Assembly: GCA_001797905.1 (NCBI GenBank)
Contig: MGQS01000122.1
Location: 2,795 to 11,971, forward strand
Length of the DNA: 9,177 nt
Direction: 5' to 3'
Source: Deltaproteobacteria bacterium RBG_16_54_11
GTDB lineage: Bacteria; Desulfobacterota; B13-G15; RBG-16-54-18
A model generated the notes under the pieces. It had not been told where the DNA came from. It ran no database searches and saw nothing but the letters and a program-made list of their open reading frames with translations. The position numbers were made by a program, and so were the translations under genes. Position 1 is the stretch's first letter. Every line of letters starts with the position of its first letter. Shown here piece after piece: positions 5,793-9,177 of this stretch.

Positions 5793-6824
5793 ATGGCAAA
5801 GAGGACCTTGTTATACAAAGATGCCGGTGTAGATATAGAGGCTGGGGAGCGGTTTGTGCAGGTGATCAAGCCTGTGGCCCAGCGCACCTTCACGCCGGGG
5901 GTGCAGGGAGGAATAGGGGGCTTTGCCGCCCTCTTCGCCCCCGATCTATCGGCCTATAAGCGCCCTGTATTGGTTGCCTCCACGGACGGTGTGGGGACAA
6001 AAATAAAGGTGGCCTCTCTGATGGGGCGATACGACACCATCGGCATCGACCTGGTGGCCATGTGTGTCAACGATGTGGTGGTGATTGGGGCTGCTCCTCT
6101 CTTCTTCCTTGATTATTTTGCCACTGCCCACCTTGACGTGGAGAAGGGGGTGGAGATCATAAAGGGGGTGGCGAAGGGATGTCTGGAGGCAGGGTGTGCC
6201 CTGGTAGGCGGAGAGACGGCGGAGATGCCGGGCTTTTATCCCGCCGGGGAGTTTGAGATGGCCGGGTTTGTCGTCGGGGTGGTGGATGGGGCAAAGATCA
6301 TCGATGGCACCTCCATCCTACCGGGGGATGCGATCATCGGCCTCGCCTCCCACGGCCTGCACAGCAACGGCTACTCCCTGGCCAGACGGGTCCTGCTGGA
6401 AGAGCTGAAATTGAAACTCGATGATAAGGTCGCCGGCTTAGCAGCGCCTCTGGGTGAAGAGCTGTTGAGACCGACACGCATCTATGTCAAGACGATCCTC
6501 TCCCTGTTGCAGTCTTTTCATATCAAGGGTATGGCCCACATCACCGGCGGAGGGATGCCGGGGAACATCATACGGATCCTCCCGCCCGGCAGCAAGGCGG
6601 GGATCGAACGAGGGAAGTGGGAGATACCGCCTATCTTCAAGGTGATTGAGAAAGGGGGGGTCCCTGAGGAGGAGATGTGGAGGACCTTCAACAACGGGAT
6701 AGGCATGGTCCTGGTAGCGGATTCTTCCGAAGCCGAAGGGATCGCTCAAGAGGCCCGGAAGTTGGGTGAGAAGGCCTTTATTATAGGCGAGGTCGTCGCC
6801 GGGCAGGGAGTGGAGATTGCATAA
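5793..6824 (+). CDS. purM: phosphoribosylformylglycinamidine cyclo-ligase (AIR synthetase)
   Basis: Cytosolic ATP-dependent step of de novo purine synthesis, closing FGAM to aminoimidazole ribonucleotide. The 343 residues are close to the 345 of E. coli PurM and align throughout: LYKDAGVDIEAGERF (7-21), the STDGVGTK nucleotide-binding block (63-70), DTIGIDLVAMCVND (81-94), PLFFLDYFA (102-110), GGETAEMPGFY (139-149), HSNGYSLAR, the PTRIYVK segment and a C-terminal TGGG block. The ATG is preceded by AAGG with almost no spacing, an unusually tight Shine-Dalgarno that fits the very short predicted leader. The gene diverges from the polyamine regulator. No purN follows, as it does in E. coli; the next gene on this strand is a heptosyltransferase. 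I see nothing damaged or missing. Confidence 0.97.
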   Translation: MAKRTLLYKDAGVDIEAGERFVQVIKPVAQRTFTPGVQGGIGGFAALFAPDLSAYKRPVLVASTDGVGTKIKVASLMGRYDTIGIDLVAMCVNDVVVIGAAPLFFLDYFATAHLDVEKGVEIIKGVAKGCLEAGCALVGGETAEMPGFYPAGEFEMAGFVVGVVDGAKIIDGTSILPGDAIIGLASHGLHSNGYSLARRVLLEELKLKLDDKVAGLAAPLGEELLRPTRIYVKTILSLLQSFHIKGMAHITGGGMPGNIIRILPPGSKAGIERGKWEIPPIFKVIEKGGVPEEEMWRTFNNGIGMVLVADSSEAEGIAQEARKLGEKAFIIGEVVAGQGVEIA

Positions 6825-6896
6825 TAAAGAGAGAAGGGCCTTTTTTATGAGAAAAGAAGGGATCACTGTTCCTGGTGAAGGGGCCGCGGGAAGAAC

Positions 6897-7988
6897 GTGA
6901 GGGACAATCACAGAGATTTGAACGACGCACAGATCCTCTTCATCCGTCTGAGTTCCCTGGGAGATCTGATCCTCACCCTTCCTACCTTGAAGGCCATCAA
7001 GGACAGATATCCCCGAGCCCACGTTACCTGGCTGGTGCAAGACGCCTTCCAAGATGTCCTCAGCGGTAACCCGTATCTCGATGAGATCCTCCCCGTTGAT
7101 CTTCTGTCGGTGACTGATAAGTATGCCACCCCTCAGACATGGCTGCGGGGAGGGAGCAGATTGTTCCACAACCTCGGCAAGGCCTACCGTATTTTCCGCA
7201 AGAGAAAATTCGACGTTGTCCTGGAATTCCAGGGCCTCTTTAAGAGCGGCATCTTCGCTTCATTGAATAGGGGGGCTGAGAGGTATGGTTTTAAAAACGC
7301 CAGGGAGTTGAGCCATCTCTTCCTCAACCATCCCATCTTTGTACGGGATAAGTCAAGACATGCCGTCGAAAATTACCTGCAGTTCGCCCGCCATTTCGGC
7401 TGTTCTACGGAGGAGGTCGAGTTCCCCATCTATATACCCCCAGAGGATGACCGTTACATAGAACAACTCCTCCTCCAGGAGGGGATCAGGCCGGGTGATT
7501 TTACCGTTTTCGTCAGCGCCACGGCCCGTTGGCGGAGCAAATTCTGGGACCAGGGGGCCTTTGCCCGTCTCTGTGATGAACTGGTCCGCCGATATGGAGC
7601 CAAGCTGATCTTCTCCGGTCTCCCTTCGGAGGCGGATTATCTGCGGGGGATCAGAGAGATGATGCGTGAGGATGCCCTCATCATGGCGGGCAGAACCAGC
7701 ATTAAACAGTTCCTCGCCCTGATCAAGCATTCACGTCTCTATGTCGGGGTGGACAGTGGATCTATGCATGCTGCCGCCGCCTTTGGGGTGCCTGCCATTG
7801 CCCTCTTCGGCCCATCCAATCCCAACTGGATAGGACCCTATGGCCAAGAGCAAGGGATCGTTAAGGTCGATCTCCCCTGCGCGCCCTGCAATAGACGGGA
7901 GTGCTCTCACAGAAGCTGCATGCTCAGGATAACCCCAGAAATGGTCCTGGAGAAGGTGGAAGTGCTTAGCCCTATCTTAGAGGGATAA
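6897..7988 (+). CDS. glycosyltransferase family 9 (heptosyltransferase-like)
   Basis: GT-B-fold enzyme expected to add heptose (or a related sugar) from an ADP-activated donor to the LPS inner core on the cytoplasmic face of the membrane. The 363 residues fit WaaC/WaaF/RfaQ-type proteins. The N-terminal acceptor-domain signature is ILFIRLSSLGDLILTLPTL (about 13-31). The donor-domain signature is VGVDSGSMHAAAAFGVPAIALFG in two blocks (283-305), with Asp286 and His291, then FGPSNPNWIGPYG (304-316). A late cysteine cluster (C328, C331, C336, C341) occurs in many members. The start is GTG at 6897, chosen because GCGGGAAG precedes it and the conserved signature begins soon after. The gene lies 72 nt after purM on the same strand, with no good terminator between, so read-through from purM is likely. 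WaaC versus WaaF specificity cannot be decided. Confidence 0.92.
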   Translation: MRDNHRDLNDAQILFIRLSSLGDLILTLPTLKAIKDRYPRAHVTWLVQDAFQDVLSGNPYLDEILPVDLLSVTDKYATPQTWLRGGSRLFHNLGKAYRIFRKRKFDVVLEFQGLFKSGIFASLNRGAERYGFKNARELSHLFLNHPIFVRDKSRHAVENYLQFARHFGCSTEEVEFPIYIPPEDDRYIEQLLLQEGIRPGDFTVFVSATARWRSKFWDQGAFARLCDELVRRYGAKLIFSGLPSEADYLRGIREMMREDALIMAGRTSIKQFLALIKHSRLYVGVDSGSMHAAAAFGVPAIALFGPSNPNWIGPYGQEQGIVKVDLPCAPCNRRECSHRSCMLRITPEMVLEKVEVLSPILEG

Positions 7989-8016
7989 GCATACCCCTTG
8001 TTTTATAGGGGTACGC
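7989..8016. terminator. hairpin just after the heptosyltransferase stop
   Basis: TACCCCT (7992-7998) pairs with AGGGGTA (8007-8013) around an 8-nt loop, extended by flanking GC/GC across one mismatch. It starts at the stop codon of the plus-strand gene and lies between convergent genes, so termination in both directions is plausible. There is no U-run after the stem, so an intrinsic terminator is not certain. Confidence 0.4.
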
Positions 8017-8033
8017 AGACCCTCATTCTATAG

Positions 8034-8054
8034 TACCCCTGCCTTATAGGGGTT
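8034..8054. repeat. second copy of the ACCCCT/AGGGGT hairpin
   Basis: ACCCCT (8035-8040) pairs with AGGGGT (8048-8053). Stem and the TTATAGGGGT half match the first hairpin 43 bp upstream. This copy overlaps the last codons and stop of the transglycosylase gene. The pair therefore forms a tandem repeat at the convergent junction; it may be a double terminator or a small repeat of unknown role. Confidence 0.45.
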
Positions 8055-8748
8055 CCCCGTGTTCCTTATATCTTTCTTGCGAGAGCCTGCGATACTTGCG
8101 CAAAACCTTGTCGGCATAGCCGGTGGGTAGCGCCATCCCCAGTTCTATTCGCTCTCTTATGTAGGTAGGTCCGAAGTTGTAGGCGGCGAGGGCCACCTTG
8201 AGGTCTTTAAATTGCAGGATGAGTTGGGAGAGGTAGTAGAGGCCTAACTGGATGTTTACCCCGGGGTCGTAGATGGCCTTTTCCTCGTCCCATGCTATTC
8301 CTACCTCCTTAGCCAGAACTTTGGCTACGTCGGGACGCAACTGCATCAATCCTTTGGCCCCCTTGGACGAAGTAGCCTTGCTATAGAAAGAGCTCTCCAC
8401 TATGATCAGCGCAAGGACCAACTCCGGGTCGCAACCATACTTCCGCGACTCGGCACAGATGAGGTCAGTCAGCTGCGCCTCTTCTTTATCGGTGAGCCCG
8501 GTCGGGAACGTTTGGATAAGACGGTAGATCTCTCCCCTGATGGAAGGATCAAACTCCAACAGGATTACGTTCCAATAGTCAACTGAAGCCGCCTTCTCCT
8601 TATACCCCTTATACGCCATATAGGTCACGGGTAAATAACAGACGAGCAAAATAAGGGGAAAGGTGATGAGAAATTTGACTATGGACTTAAAAGGTAGGCT
8701 CTTGATGGAGAGGCGGTGTCTGGCTCGTATTAAAAATGAGTCGCCCAA
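8044..8748 (-). CDS. membrane-anchored lytic transglycosylase (SLT/GH23 domain)
   Basis: Cleaves the MurNAc-GlcNAc bond of peptidoglycan in the periplasm with 1,6-anhydro product formation. From the start used here (234 residues) there is a basic N-terminus, one membrane helix (about 24-45, rich in L/I/V/F) and a C-terminal SLT domain. Family motifs are LIIVESSF with catalytic Glu118, GAKGLMQL (130-137), NIQLGLYYLSQLI (165-177) and ALAAYNFGP (186-194). I chose TTG at 8748 because AGGAGG (8760-8755) stands 6 nt before it. The ATG at 8790 overlaps the promoter's -10 box and so would not be in the transcript; the ATG at 8766 lacks a Shine-Dalgarno. The other starts would add 14 or 6 residues and change nothing in the domain. 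Resembles the short Slt70-catalytic-domain proteins common in Gram-negative genomes. Confidence 0.88.
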   Translation of the reverse strand: MGDSFLIRARHRLSIKSLPFKSIVKFLITFPLILLVCYLPVTYMAYKGYKEKAASVDYWNVILLEFDPSIRGEIYRLIQTFPTGLTDKEEAQLTDLICAESRKYGCDPELVLALIIVESSFYSKATSSKGAKGLMQLRPDVAKVLAKEVGIAWDEEKAIYDPGVNIQLGLYYLSQLILQFKDLKVALAAYNFGPTYIRERIELGMALPTGYADKVLRKYRRLSQERYKEHGEPL

Positions 8749-8754
8749 AGCTCT

Positions 8755-8760
8755 CCTCCT
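8755..8760 (-). promoter_or_regulatory. ribosome binding site that decides the transglycosylase start
   Basis: A perfect AGGAGG on the minus strand, 6 nt before a TTG codon in frame with the SLT protein. It lies inside the longer ATG-started reading frames, which have no ribosome site of their own. Confidence 0.6.
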
Positions 8761-8788
8761 TTTCATGTAAAAGATACATAATGTATTC

Positions 8789-8817
8789 ATTATAAGTTAT
8801 TTGAACTAAAATGTCAA
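8789..8817 (-). promoter_or_regulatory. sigma70-type promoter of the transglycosylase gene
   Basis: On the minus strand TTGACA (8817-8812), a 17-nt spacer and TATAAT (8794-8789): fully consensus. The predicted start is near 8782. The spacer contains TTAGTTCAAATAACTTA, a partial match (13 of 17) to the polyamine operator. Confidence 0.75.
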
Positions 8818-8849
8818 GTTTTTTTCTTCTTAGGTCCTTACGTACGATA

Positions 8850-8972
8850 GCAAAAATGGCCACCACCTCCTATCTTGCAAAAAGTGTGCCTTTTCCCCCA
8901 AAAAGAGGCCCAATCCATGGAAGGTCCTCAGATTTTGTGGCTTAGAGCCCCCTGCATCATCGCCATTTTTGC
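8850..8972. repeat. 11-bp inverted repeat flanking a 101-nt segment downstream of pckG
   Basis: GCAAAAATGGC (8850-8860) and its exact complement GCCATTTTTGC (8962-8972) enclose the stretch after the pckG stop. I see no gene inside. It could close a structured RNA or be chance in A/T-rich sequence. Confidence 0.35.
8888..8909 (-). terminator. possible terminator of pckG
   Basis: On the minus strand GCCTCTTTT, a G-rich loop and AAAAGGC form an imperfect stem (one C-A mismatch, some G-T pairs). TTTTT follows 4 nt later (8883-8879). It lies about 70 nt after the pckG stop. The stem is short and the spacing loose, so this is a candidate only. Confidence 0.35.
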
Positions 8973-8977
8973 GAGAT

Positions 8978-9177
8978 CTATGAAAAATGCCTTTTCAGTT
9001 CCAGCAGGTGCTTGGTGAGCTCTTGAGGAAGTCTATCCCCAAATTGTCCGTAGAATGCCTCGATACCCTTAATCTCCTTCTTCCACTCGTCGGGGTTTAC
9101 CTCGAAGAGCCTGTCAAAGGTCGACTGCGGGATATCGAGACCGCTGAGATTGAGATCGGCATAGTTCGGCATGAAGC
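8978..9177 (-). CDS. pckG: phosphoenolpyruvate carboxykinase (GTP), C-terminal end
   Basis: Only the last 65 complete residues are in the window; the frame stays open to the right edge (the codon before the Met at 9172 is Phe), so that Met is internal and not a start. The tail reads MPNYADLNLSGLDIP, then FDRLFEVNPDEWKKEIKGI, then FYGQFGDRLPQELTKHLLEL and a TAG stop. This DLN-GLD, LF-V-EW-E and FGD-LP-EL pattern is characteristic of the C-terminus of GTP-dependent PEPCK and absent from the ATP-dependent type. The enzyme interconverts oxaloacetate and PEP in gluconeogenesis or anaplerosis. Active-site motifs lie outside the window, so the call rests on the tail alone. Confidence 0.82.
   Translation of the reverse strand, partial: FMPNYADLNLSGLDIPQSTFDRLFEVNPDEWKKEIKGIEAFYGQFGDRLPQELTKHLLELKRHFS

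Noticed and set aside
6847..6900. A 17-codon ORF (MRKEGITVPGEGAAGRT) whose TGA overlaps the heptosyltransferase GTG
   Set aside because: The overlap could allow coupling, but there is no good ribosome site, no similarity to anything known and a length expected by chance.
6438..7169. Long minus-strand open frame of 243 codons spanning the end of purM and the start of the heptosyltransferase
   Set aside because: It lies antisense to two well-supported genes, crosses their intergenic region and has no recognisable domain.
8687..8863. A 58-codon minus-strand frame starting GTG near a perfect AGGAGG (product beginning VAIFAIVRKDLRRKK)
   Set aside because: The spacing from AGGAGG to the GTG is only about 2 nt, the frame runs through the transglycosylase promoter and into that gene, and the product is not recognisable.
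1..9177. CRISPR arrays, tRNA or rRNA genes, insertion sequences, phage or defence genes
   Set aside because: I looked for regular repeats, cloverleaf-like segments, transposase motifs and defence-type domains and saw none.

Overview
The window looks like a chromosomal segment of a Gram-negative bacterium. It carries an LPS-type family 9 heptosyltransferase, a membrane-anchored lytic transglycosylase, purM and the tail of a GTP-type PEP carboxykinase. Pyruvoyl-dependent arginine decarboxylase together with the carboxyspermidine route would suit a deltaproteobacterial (Desulfobacterota-like) or similar anaerobic or deep-branching lineage. That placement is inference; no rRNA or other marker is present.

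Positions 1-5544 are read from the minus strand and form a polyamine locus. In order of transcription it contains an XRE-cupin regulator (5461-4925), a saccharopine-dehydrogenase-family carboxy(nor)spermidine synthase (4855-3662), carboxy(nor)spermidine decarboxylase nspC (3654-2521), a second promoter, pyruvoyl arginine decarboxylase pdaD (2206-1733), agmatinase speB (1711-857) and the N-terminal 261 residues of a CrtI/COG1233-like FAD oxidoreductase (783-1, cut by the window edge). Together these give arginine -> agmatine -> putrescine + urea, then putrescine + aspartate semialdehyde -> carboxyspermidine -> spermidine, with no S-adenosylmethionine decarboxylase needed.

The most interesting signal is that the regulator and pdaD have homologous promoters. 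Each has TTGACA-N16-TATA(A/C)T followed by an almost identical 20-bp palindromic element over the transcription start. The similarity continues into a 12-codon mini-ORF (MDMGGRIRGLRQ, stop) ahead of pdaD that aligns without gaps with the regulator's N-terminus (MKIGERIRNLRQ). I read the pdaD promoter as the surviving 5' end of a lost paralogous regulator gene, leaving pdaD-speB under the same autoregulatory operator as the synthase/decarboxylase operon. A functional arginine-rich leader peptide is the competing reading.

Positions 5545-7988 are read from the plus strand: a 240-nt divergent intergenic region with a good sigma70 promoter, purM (5793-6824), then the heptosyltransferase (6897-7988). 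Two similar short hairpins lie where this strand converges on the minus-strand transglycosylase gene (8748-8044). That gene probably starts at a TTG behind a perfect Shine-Dalgarno, because the most upstream ATG lies inside its own -10 box. The right edge holds the last 65 residues of pckG (9177-8978), with a weak terminator candidate downstream of it.
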